A stretch of DNA of 64,000 nt. Source: a virus. Positions 1 to 9,100 of the stretch are shown in pieces. The notes below the pieces were generated by a model. That model saw only the letters and a program-made list of their open reading frames with translations, was not told the origin of the DNA and did no database searches. The position numbers and the translations under genes were made by a program. Every line of letters begins with the position of its first letter. Positions within the stretch are counted from its first letter, which is position 1. The DNA lies in the IMG/VR virus record IMGVR_UViG_3300027861_000012, positions 113,657 to 177,656 of that record; one strand, 5' to 3'.

Positions 1-2272
1 GCATGTTGTAGGCTGTCATTGAATAGATGTCAGCAAGTTCGGCTTCGAGTTCAACACTGGCTGTCAAACCATTTCGATGATCCCGCACGATGGGGTCCTG
101 TGGTGAGACAATGACACCGCGCCACTCGCGGTTTTCCCAATCTAGTAATCCAACCTCTTTACCCAGGGTTTGACGACAGAAATCTAGGAAGTTCTGTGCC
201 TCATCTTCTGCCAGTCCGTTGAATTGGAACGTCAAATGCTGAATCTTGGGCCAAATCTGGTCGGCAAAAACAATCAGTGTCCCGCCACGGCTCTCTCGTT
301 TGATGCGGTGGAACGCCAGGCTGTCCTTATTGTCAAACTCTGGCCCACGTAAATGAATTGATAGTGTGGGATCGACAGCAGGGTAGAAAAAGGTGACACC
401 ACTGGAATCACCAATCACCGGTTGGCCTGTTTTTGGTGGTGATGGGGCATCAGGGTCAGTTGTTGATCCAACAAACGGTGAGTAATTATGCAGTGTTGAA
501 TCTTGAAGATTGACAAACGCCATCGTTTGAGTCAACAAAAGATTAGTCGTAACCTCAAACGGAGCCCGCAGAATAATTCGATCAACTTCATGTAAAAGAC
601 TCAGTGTGTCACTGGCTCGCTCTGTGGTGAGTCCTCTCGCCTCATGACTGAGAGTCAAATACGAGGTTGCCGATTCTGCAATGCTTAGCTGAGCGTAATC
701 TCCAAGATCGATGGTATTGGTAGCCGAAGCTGACGTACCCGTAGACAATGCCAGGGCCGCAGAAGCCTCACTGGTGAACCAAATGTTTTGGGTACGAATT
801 GGAAGTGTGCCCAAAGATATGGTGTATTCGGCCGCGTGAGTTAGCTCGTAAAGACGTTCCAGATTATACTGGGTGGTCAATGGGTCATAGACTTGTACCA
901 GCGGCCCAAGAAACTCTGATTCAGCCGAGACATGACGTGGATATCGAACATCCTCGGCATGACTCAATGAGAGGATATTACTGGCAGACACTTGCCGGAT
1001 ACTGGGATCAACCTGTTCGCTAAACGACAGTGTGGACTCACAGTTGCCAATAAACGGGCGACCAACATATGCAGTCTGAACCAGGGTCAGAAAACCGGTT
1101 TCGGTTCCTGGGTACTTCGGGTAGACCAGATAGACAATGTAGTCCCAGTTGTCCAACACCGATTCGGCGTACAAACTGATCCAGGATATTCGAGCCGTCT
1201 GGCTAAGATTAAGCGAGTCGCTGGCATCGCCATGCCATGGAACTGGCGTATAGGGACCATCGACAAATTGAATCTCACTCAAGGCGTCCACAACGTGCCA
1301 AGTATGTTTTGCACGCCCAACCAGATACATCAGGTCATGAGTCATGCTCTCATTGAACGGCTGGGTGACATCATGGTCATGACTAAGATTCAATTGGCTG
1401 ATGACTGGCGCAATATACCAGTCTCCCACAGCGTCGGTATTCAGAACTATATCATCCTGTGCCGAGAGACTCCAGGGTCTGACAACACTGACCACATCAT
1501 TAAGGGTCAGGGTGTCCGCCACTGGAAGCACATCAGTCGCTAGGATTGAGGAAAAGGTGATGGTGTGTTCTTCAGAACGGTACCAAGGTCGAATGACATT
1601 GAGATCATCATTGAGATCAAGATCATCTGATGCGTCACCGAAACGCAAGTGATGCCTGGAGGCGTCCGTCATGGACGAGAGATCATCGGTAGCATTGATA
1701 TACCACGGCCGAGTAGTAGTGGCTACTGATGTGAGGTCCAGGTTGTTGATAGCATACTCAAAGAGCCAGTTATGTTCCGGCAAGCTGCCAAGAACAAGAC
1801 TGTTACTGGCCGAGAGTTGGAAGATAGTCTGACGCGATGCATCATTCAGAATCAGTTCGTTGGAAGCATCGCGTGTGATGCGACCAAAGGCCACATTTAT
1901 GTCTTGAGTGAGCGTTTCAGACAGGTGGGAATGTGGAACCGTATTGAGAAGATCCCAAGAAGCATGGAGCACTTCCATGCTCAAACCTGTCATGCGGATG
2001 CGACCGCTACCGGGTTTACCTAAAACCTCGATACGCTGCTGGGACAGCCTAAGATACCCTGGATCGGGTAGGCCAAGAACATCCAGATGTTGTGTGGGTA
2101 CAATCAAATCACCAGGATCGGATTGGCCCAGTACCTCGATGTGTTGCTGCGCAGTACGAATATCACCTGGGTCTGATTGACCCATGGCAAGAATCGACTG
2201 CATAGTGACTTGTAACTCGGATGGTATTTCAGCAAATACCAAGACCGATTGTTTCGTTACACGAATCGACAT
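1..2272 (-). CDS. Repeat-rich tail/appendage protein, partial (C-terminus off window)
   Basis: An uninterrupted minus-strand frame starts at 2272 (its ATG shares a base with the TAA of the upstream gene) and leaves the window at base 1, giving at least 757 residues. Residues about 30-90 hold three imperfect copies of a roughly 22-residue unit containing IEVLGQSDPGD. The middle is built of loosely repeated blocks with LxLS followed by A or E, and aromatic RPWY/RPWS turns. The last 120 residues visible look like a compact domain ending in a ...QTLGKEVGLLDWENREWRG... type segment. It lies downstream of the tape measure and the triplicated appendage genes, so it is probably a tail-tip or fibre protein. 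Exact function is not recognised. Confidence 0.7.
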   Translation of the reverse strand, partial: MSIRVTKQSVLVFAEIPSELQVTMQSILAMGQSDPGDIRTAQQHIEVLGQSDPGDLIVPTQHLDVLGLPDPGYLRLSQQRIEVLGKPGSGRIRMTGLSMEVLHASWDLLNTVPHSHLSETLTQDINVAFGRITRDASNELILNDASRQTIFQLSASNSLVLGSLPEHNWLFEYAINNLDLTSVATTTRPWYINATDDLSSMTDASRHHLRFGDASDDLDLNDDLNVIRPWYRSEEHTITFSSILATDVLPVADTLTLNDVVSVVRPWSLSAQDDIVLNTDAVGDWYIAPVISQLNLSHDHDVTQPFNESMTHDLMYLVGRAKHTWHVVDALSEIQFVDGPYTPVPWHGDASDSLNLSQTARISWISLYAESVLDNWDYIVYLVYPKYPGTETGFLTLVQTAYVGRPFIGNCESTLSFSEQVDPSIRQVSASNILSLSHAEDVRYPRHVSAESEFLGPLVQVYDPLTTQYNLERLYELTHAAEYTISLGTLPIRTQNIWFTSEASAALALSTGTSASATNTIDLGDYAQLSIAESATSYLTLSHEARGLTTERASDTLSLLHEVDRIILRAPFEVTTNLLLTQTMAFVNLQDSTLHNYSPFVGSTTDPDAPSPPKTGQPVIGDSSGVTFFYPAVDPTLSIHLRGPEFDNKDSLAFHRIKRESRGGTLIVFADQIWPKIQHLTFQFNGLAEDEAQNFLDFCRQTLGKEVGLLDWENREWRGVIVSPQDPIVRDHRNGLTASVELEAELADIYSMTAYNM
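2000..2190 (-). repeat. Threefold tandem repeat inside the tail protein gene
   Basis: Three diverged copies of a unit of about 66 bases encode the motif xQxxIEVLGxxDPGx near the N-terminus of the left-edge tail protein. Copies differ at many third positions, so the duplication is old rather than a recent slippage product. Boundaries are approximate. Confidence 0.6.
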
Positions 2273-3318
2273 TAAACCGCCTTAACACCGAAAGTTGCGT
2301 TATTGATGCCCTCTGGTGTCCAAACCACACCAGTATCAGGATCTATGGTGGAAATTCCATAGTTCATCTGATAGTATTCATGGGCAGAGTATTCGTCTCC
2401 GGAATCAAAGTCTTCAATGGTGCCATTGGAATCAATTCTGAAGTACAATTCCCAACCGTGCGCCGCTAGTGTTCGGGTACATGCATTTAACTGGAGACCC
2501 AGTACCTCTAAGCTCGGGTACAATGATCCCCAGGAGAACATGTCCACACTGCCAGATACATCGGTTTCGACGTAGCTGGCATCATCATCTAAAATCACCT
2601 CATTCAAATAAGACACATGCGAGGAGGGGCCGCTTGCATCCCATTGATTTGATGGCTCGTCACCGTACAGCGAAATCCCTTCAATCCTACATGGACCGAG
2701 GAAATCGTTGTGCGGTGCCGGACCATCGCCATCACAGACATAAATGTCATCATACATACATGTCCGGTCTATAGTGAATTGAACACCCTGAACAGTATCA
2801 TGGTTCCAGGGATCGGTATCAATTCCAGATAAGGAGAGTACAGTGTTGCCATCCACACGAACCTCAACAGTTCCAGCGGAATCATGGATGTATGCCTTGA
2901 CTTCAATGTAGTTCCACTGAAGCACTGCTAAGTTAGCCCCAACACTTTCACCACGAAACGTGTCACCCGTGTAAATTCTAAGTTCCCCGTTCATCATCCG
3001 ACGTAATCGTACTTGTTGCCACCCTACAGGCGACAGTAGCATCATAAGATCACTGTTATCAATGAACCAGTCGCTGCCACGCCACCCAAACCCGACAATC
3101 CACGTTGTATGTTCTGCCTCTAAGCGTTGACGAAAGAGACAACTATTGCTATTGGGGTATTTGAAACCAAGTCCGACCCCGTCACGCCCGACCTGGATAC
3201 TGGCGCTATTATGATGCTCCAGGTAACTCCACTTTTTGTGCATAGCATCATACAGGTCGAGACCAGTAGTACCGGCCGGACCCATATTTTCAAAGCCTTC
3301 AATCCAGCGTAATGCCAT
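2272..3318 (-). CDS. Tail appendage protein, LamG-like, copy 3 of a tandem triplet
   Basis: This is a 348-residue protein starting MALRWIEGFENMG, at the same position as its two upstream paralogs. An earlier start at 3369 would add 17 residues that are not conserved in the paralogs, so 3318 (overlapping the upstream TAA as TAATG) is preferred. Shared marks are the N-terminal EGFxxxG, a central EVRVDGNTVLSLSGIDT strand pair, a DDIYVCD acidic loop and a C-terminal FGVKA. The fold looks like a jelly-roll (concanavalin/LamG type) sugar-binding module. It is probably a side-fibre or tail-tip decoration, but the family is not firmly identified. Confidence 0.75.
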   Translation of the reverse strand: MALRWIEGFENMGPAGTTGLDLYDAMHKKWSYLEHHNSASIQVGRDGVGLGFKYPNSNSCLFRQRLEAEHTTWIVGFGWRGSDWFIDNSDLMMLLSPVGWQQVRLRRMMNGELRIYTGDTFRGESVGANLAVLQWNYIEVKAYIHDSAGTVEVRVDGNTVLSLSGIDTDPWNHDTVQGVQFTIDRTCMYDDIYVCDGDGPAPHNDFLGPCRIEGISLYGDEPSNQWDASGPSSHVSYLNEVILDDDASYVETDVSGSVDMFSWGSLYPSLEVLGLQLNACTRTLAAHGWELYFRIDSNGTIEDFDSGDEYSAHEYYQMNYGISTIDPDTGVVWTPEGINNATFGVKAV

Positions 3319-4355
3319 TAGCCTACCTTCACACCAGCCTGTATTGCATTGATGCCACCTGTGGTCCAATCAACAGCAGTGTCGGGGTCTTGTTCATAGA
3401 TGTCGTGGTACGCGAGGGCATCTACACCAGAGACACGATGCGTGGCCCCATCTTGTTCCGTGGTACCAGATTTCACTACAGGGATGAGGTCTTGTGACGT
3501 GGCGGCTGATACCATGGCAAGCGTCGAAACCTGTACTGCTTTGATACCTGATTGAATATCACTCAGGCTACCAAAATCATACAGGTCTTTGTCACCTGGC
3601 GTAACTGACGACACATAGTCTGTGTCATCAGGGTAGTCATCGTCCACAAGGGCATAGTTATCAATACCTGTGCTTGGGGTCCAGTCTGCTTGTGCCGTAT
3701 CAGCAGAGGGCCTGATAGTCTCCACAATGTGTTCACCCATGAAGTCTTGACCACCCGCACCGTCTGCGATATAGAAGTCTGCCACTTTGCTGCCACCGTA
3801 CCCGGCACGGAGTATGATCTGGTTGATGATACCGTCCGATTCGGCGGCTGTATCAATACCAGATTGGTTGATCACCACATTCTCGTTGACCCGGACCTCA
3901 ATGCTACCGGCAGAATTATCACAGACAAGCTTCAGTTCGATGTGGTTCCATGAATTGCCACGCAGCACATTCACGGCTGAGTTGCCAACAAGAACACTAT
4001 TACGGTACACATGTATGGAGCCATCATTCCAAGTGGCTAATCGAAATTGCAGGTCTGACCAGCGATAGAAGTCAAGAATGTAGTCCCCATGGCTGATATA
4101 GCCAGGGACGTAGTAATTGAATCCAACGAACCAGGTTGCGGAATTCGGCAGGAACTTCTTCATGTAGTGATCTCGTCCAGCACCCCAATAAATGCTCTGA
4201 CCGATCCCACCACGTCCGGCTGCAATTTTCGTTTCGTATCCACCAAAGGTAACCGCAGCACGGTCCCAATGTTGCCGCATCCGGGCTTCCAACGTAGTGC
4301 CATTGGTGTCATTGGCCCCATAGTTGGCGAATCCTTCGAGAAACTTGATAGACAT
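3318..4355 (-). CDS. Tail appendage protein, LamG-like, copy 2 of a tandem triplet
   Basis: This is a 345-residue protein starting MSIKFLEGFANYG after the ribosome binding site AAGGAG. The longer reading frame to 4583 is an overlap with the next gene and is rejected because the paralogs begin at EGF. It shares with its neighbours the EVRVNENVVINQSGIDT core, a DFYIADGAGG loop and the QAGVKVG end. The TAA overlaps the start of the following gene, which suggests translational coupling. It probably forms part of the tail appendage together with copies 1 and 3. Confidence 0.75.
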   Translation of the reverse strand: MSIKFLEGFANYGANDTNGTTLEARMRQHWDRAAVTFGGYETKIAAGRGGIGQSIYWGAGRDHYMKKFLPNSATWFVGFNYYVPGYISHGDYILDFYRWSDLQFRLATWNDGSIHVYRNSVLVGNSAVNVLRGNSWNHIELKLVCDNSAGSIEVRVNENVVINQSGIDTAAESDGIINQIILRAGYGGSKVADFYIADGAGGQDFMGEHIVETIRPSADTAQADWTPSTGIDNYALVDDDYPDDTDYVSSVTPGDKDLYDFGSLSDIQSGIKAVQVSTLAMVSAATSQDLIPVVKSGTTEQDGATHRVSGVDALAYHDIYEQDPDTAVDWTTGGINAIQAGVKVG

Positions 4356-4365
4356 GGTGTGCTCC

Positions 4366-5442
4366 TTATCCGACTTTAACGCCAAACTGGGCTGCATTAA
4401 ACCCAGCCTCTGTCCAGGCAGCCGCCGTGTTGGGGTCCTGTAACATCCGGCGGTGAAATGTTGTGTATGCAGTATCCGTGACGGCTTCAGTTGATCCATC
4501 ACTGTGGGTCGCGCCCGACTGGCAAGTAAGGACCAAAGATTCTGATCCGGCAACAGACAGGGCTGCTTGGGTCCAAATGTCAACCAGCATCACGTCTCCA
4601 ATGGTGGCCGGTAAGTCACTGTAATCATACAGGTCTTCGTTACCCGCGAGGCTGTCATAGACATAGTCGGTCCCATCATTGCCACCATCTTCGTCGATGT
4701 TCGCATAATGTGAACCGGCCGGTTGAGCCGACCAATCAAGCTGTGCCGTATCTGCACTTGGTGTTAGTCCGAGTACCGTGTGTTGGTGTCCCAGGAAATC
4801 ATCGAACGACCCACCGAGATCATCGCAGATATAGACATCATCGATTTTCATGTTGTATTTGGCATTGAGAAAAATGTGCTTGGCAACATCACCGTCACCA
4901 GAGAAGTCAGTATCAAGTCCGCTACCGCTCATTATAGTGAGGCCATTGACACGAACCTCATAGCTCCCCACAGTGGCATCAATGGTATACTTGAACTCAA
5001 CAAAATTCCAAACACCAGTCCTGAATGTCCCTGGGAGTGATTCCTGATGCAGATAGGCTCCACCATCCCAAAAGCCTATCCACACCCCTATGCTGTCGGT
5101 ATGCCCCAATCGCAATGTGATTTGAGAAGCCTCAACGTCCGACTGCGCGGAATACATGTACCGCCAATTGTCATCATAGGTACTGTCCGTTGGTAGTAAA
5201 ACGGCAAACCCGATGATCCATGTCTGTTTTGGGTCCCCGACAAAATGCTTGCCCACAAAGCTGTAGCCGTTGGGTGATAAATTCAAACATGCACCGAATC
5301 CATTACGGCCCGGTACAGTGATGTACGAATAGGTGTCGCCGTCAGCATCTGTCCAGATTTGCTCTAAGTCGGTCTCAAGGTTGACACCAGTGATGCCACC
5401 CGAGCCGTATGTTTCAAAACCATCAAGGAGTAAAAGAGCCAT
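4366..5442 (-). CDS. Tail appendage protein, LamG-like, copy 1 of a tandem triplet
   Basis: This is a 358-residue protein starting MALLLLDGFETYG. It carries SYEVRVNGLTIMSGSGLDT, a DDVYICDDLGG loop and the same FGVKVG C-terminus as the other two copies. A proposed terminator at 5455-5494 separates it from the upstream gene, so it probably heads its own short transcript or relies on read-through. Triplication with strong divergence suggests three related receptor- or surface-binding subunits rather than one repeated subunit. Confidence 0.75.
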   Translation of the reverse strand: MALLLLDGFETYGSGGITGVNLETDLEQIWTDADGDTYSYITVPGRNGFGACLNLSPNGYSFVGKHFVGDPKQTWIIGFAVLLPTDSTYDDNWRYMYSAQSDVEASQITLRLGHTDSIGVWIGFWDGGAYLHQESLPGTFRTGVWNFVEFKYTIDATVGSYEVRVNGLTIMSGSGLDTDFSGDGDVAKHIFLNAKYNMKIDDVYICDDLGGSFDDFLGHQHTVLGLTPSADTAQLDWSAQPAGSHYANIDEDGGNDGTDYVYDSLAGNEDLYDYSDLPATIGDVMLVDIWTQAALSVAGSESLVLTCQSGATHSDGSTEAVTDTAYTTFHRRMLQDPNTAAAWTEAGFNAAQFGVKVG

Positions 5443-5454
5443 AGTCTACCTTGA

Positions 5455-5494
5455 AAGAAAAAGAACCGAATGGCAGCATCATGCTGCCATTCGG
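5455..5494 (-). terminator. Rho-independent terminator after the 5508-6128 gene
   Basis: On the minus strand, a 12-bp stem CCGAATGGCAGC/GCTGCCATTCGG with a five-base loop is followed by TTCTTTTTC. It lies just after the stop of the 5508-6128 gene and before the appendage triplet. Confidence 0.85.
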
Positions 5495-5507
5495 GTTGGC
5501 GAGGAAA

Positions 5508-6128
5508 TCACGCAGAGACAGTGTACGTGACCTTCAGTTGGTCACCACTTTGCACTGCAACGTCACCGCTACCAAAGTTGGCAGTGGCCCAAAGAATACC
5601 ATCGGCCCCGTGGTCGTCCTTCGTCATGGCAGCCGCACCGAGGCCAACCACGAAGATACCCTTGACAGTACCTGAGCCGGTGATGTTGAAGATGGCAACT
5701 GACGAGTTCGTAATCGAAGCCGCTGAAGCTGCATCTTCCGGCCATTCCGGTCGAGTCGTGGTATTGTCAGAATTGTTACCGTCCGTGTAGGAAGTGAACT
5801 CCATCCAGTTGTTTGGATTGTCGATCGTGGTGTACTGACCGATCCAATCATACTCGTCCACAGTCGTAACGTAAGCACCGAAGCTCGCGTTATCGACCAA
5901 GCCGATGTACCAAGTACTCGCAGCCGATGTACCATGGAACATCACGTCCAGCAAGAAGGTCTTACCTTCTGTGACAATGTCATTGGGGAAATCGTATTCG
6001 CCAATGACCTGGCCGTCACGCAGATGCTCGACTACCAAACGCCCACCAAGAGGCAACTGTGCCTTCGGATGTTGGGGGGCCTTGTCGAGTGTCAAAGCGG
6101 CAGCCTGGTTCAGTTTCATCGTGTTCAT
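5508..6128 (-). CDS. Putative virion structural protein
   Basis: This is a 206-residue protein. The start at 6128 (MNTMKLNQ) is chosen because AAGGAG lies just upstream; an earlier start at 6158 would overlap the tape measure end. The segment VVEHLRDGQVIGEYDFPN followed by a VTEG..FLLDVMFH stretch resembles small phage structural proteins that occur near tail-fibre genes. The strong terminator directly behind it, as behind the coat and tube genes, suggests a protein made in quantity. Function is not established. Confidence 0.7.
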   Translation of the reverse strand: MNTMKLNQAAALTLDKAPQHPKAQLPLGGRLVVEHLRDGQVIGEYDFPNDIVTEGKTFLLDVMFHGTSAASTWYIGLVDNASFGAYVTTVDEYDWIGQYTTIDNPNNWMEFTSYTDGNNSDNTTTRPEWPEDAASAASITNSSVAIFNITGSGTVKGIFVVGLGAAAMTKDDHGADGILWATANFGSGDVAVQSGDQLKVTYTVSA

Positions 6129-6157
6129 AGTAGAACTCCTTAAAAAAGTTGTGGGCA

Positions 6158-9100
6158 TTAGCCCAGGGTAGATGATCGTCTTCGCAACTCACGGCGAACA
6201 CGGGTAACAATGTTTCTCGCAGACTCACGGTCGGTGGTACCACCTGTAACAGAGATATTGATATCACCTACGTTGGTGACAGGCCCGCCCTCTGATCGAT
6301 AAATCGGCTGACGGCCGGAATTCATCGCCACAAGCTGCGAGTAGAACTTCCTTGTGGAACGGGCATTGACTACATATTCACCCGGCGACAACATCGCCGG
6401 TACGGTATCTGTACCTTTTCGTGCAAAACCACCATTGGCAAAATAGCTGATCATACCGCCCTTGGATTGATTAACGGTGGCAGCGCCAGGGGTTGGGATG
6501 TCAGGTTGCTGTAGTCTGGAGGCTTTCTCCATCCAGTTATGAAAACCCTCGGCCGCAGTTTCACCACGCTCCATACCACCTGCCAGCGTGACAGACTGAG
6601 TAGCAACGGTGGTCATAGGTTTTGTTGAGTCTACCATAGCTGTCTTAAAGACACCCCCGCTATCAGCGGCTAGCTTCCATTTTGCCTTGGCTGTGGTAGA
6701 GTATGTCTGGATTTTCTCCATGTTGGTTTCGACGGTAGCCCATTTTTCTACATCGTTGTTCTCATTGAGCTTTGTGAGATTTTGGAAAATGGCATTGAAA
6801 CCATCATATGCTGATGTCAGATCGGTGATTATCTTATCTAACGGGACCGTCTCAAAATCGAACATACTAGGGCCAGTCGGAACATACAGACTGGGAGTAT
6901 CCGAACCTGTTGCGTCCTTTACAGCAGTCCGCCATTCAGATACCATATCCAAAAGCTCTTTCAGATTCTCCTTGTATACCCGTATCTGGTCTTTGCCTTC
7001 CTTGGACCAAAACTCAATCGGTTTTTCCTCAGCCTGTTTTTGTATCGAGGTATACTGCGATTTTGATTGAGACAACTTTTCAATGATTGCATTGATCGCG
7101 GGGCTAGTGTTCCCAGTATTCTTTTCGAGCTTGCCCATTTCCTTGTCAAGAGAATCATAGAACTTACCCATTTCCCCAATGGCGACTTTTGTCTTCCCCG
7201 TGATGCCAGCTTGTATGCCTATGAATTTCTTCCCGGAGCCTTCATACTCGGCTTCAATTTGAGTCAAAGCATCTTTGTATTGGTTGAGAAAATTAGCCGG
7301 GTCCCACTTGATTGGCTCTTTCCCAAGTGCGGCAAATATCTCATCAACCATTGTCCGCATCTCTGCGGGAACCTCTCGGAATGCAGCTTCTATGTTGGTT
7401 TTGAATTGGGCCTCATCTGCATTCAATTCTGCATTGATACTTACCGCATATTTGTCGGCGAACTGATCCAAAGATGACTGGAAACCCTCAATAGTATCGA
7501 AACCGATATCCACGGACTTAGACAACGTTATCAGTCCTTTGAGGGCTGTACGCGCAGCTTCTAAATCGGTAGCTTTTTGTGCCGAAGTTTTGGCCACCCC
7601 GTCCTCAGTGGCTGCGAAACCCTTCCTGACTACATCAGCCAACTTTATGGCCTTCTGCAACTTTTGGTAGGTCTCATCGTAATTCATCTTGACCGGCTCT
7701 TTGAAAACCTCACGCAGAGATTTAACGGCCTTGACAAACGCTGCGGTTTGCTTTTCCATAGCTGCATTGTTGGCATCAATCAGTTTCTGGGATTCTGCTG
7801 CGGCTTTCTCTTCAAATTTGGCCCGCTTCTCAGCCTCGGCAGCCATGTCCAAATCTTTTTGCTGCTCCATGATGTTCAGAAGCGTTTTACCAGCCTTGTT
7901 GGCAGTCCACATGGACCCCGCTGATTGGGCCATAGACATGGCGCGTCGTGCCTCTGCCGCCGCCAAATCCAGGGATGCTTTTTTAGACTCGGCCGTACCG
8001 CCTCTTGGATCGGCTAGCTGTTGAGCGTTTTTAAGGATCTTGTTTGCCTTGTAGACACCATCCTTCAATCTGGATATACTTTGATTGAATCTTTCCTGAC
8101 CAATTGCTATGTCCCAGTTAGCTGATGTAGTGGCTGCTTGTCGTGCTAGCTCATGACGTTTCTCGCTGTGCTTTTCGCGTAGATCCTCGACTTTTTTGTC
8201 CAGTTTTATTCGTAAATCTGTCGCTTTCTTGGCTTGATCCATAACTTTGGAGCCAGAGACTGTGAGCGCTTTTTGTCGCTTGGCCTGGCTTTGCCGTTCC
8301 ATTTGATCAATATGATCCACTGCCTTCTTCCAGGCATTTACGTACCGGTCCAGCATATGGTCTGCGGAATCGGCACGTAGCTTGTTATCAATCTTGTAGT
8401 CTTCGGCAGTATTGTTTTGTACCTTTTGCAATGTAGAGAATGCTTTAATTCCAGCCGCAGTCATCGCCTTTAGCCCTTTGGCCCATTCTTCGGCTATTTC
8501 AGCGGCCTTTTTCCGAACGGCCTCCATTTCTTTCTCAATAAGATCATTCACTTCTTTACGTAGGCGTCTAGCTGCTTGCGCTGATGACTCAAATGAGTCA
8601 GCAATTTGAAGACCAAGGAAAACCCCTATCCCTAAGCCTATTGCGATGGGTCCCAATACCGCTAGGATTGCTGCCCCTGCTGTTGCCGTGGTAGTTGCTG
8701 CTACGGCTGTCGTCGCCGATGACGCAGCTACTGCCGCTGCTGGCCCCACTGTTGCAGCCGTTGACGCTGCCGTGGCACCTGCTGCCGTGGCAGTAACAGC
8801 GGATGCACCCGCAATTGTGGTTGATGCTGTGGCCCACCCGGCTACCATTATACCAAGTTTGGCAGCAACAAGTATATTGGCAACGAGAACGACTCCCTTT
8901 AATGCGTTCTTTATCGCATCAGCGTTGTCCGCAATGGTAGCCAATCCCTGTGTAAGGGTAGTGAACAGCGGCAATAACTCTTGGCCAAGCTCCATCATGG
9001 CCGTTCTCAAGTTGTTCATTGCCGTTTCAGCTTTTTTGGCATCCGTAGCCATCACACTCATAAACGGATCTTCGATAGCCTGCTCGGCAAGGATCTTTTC

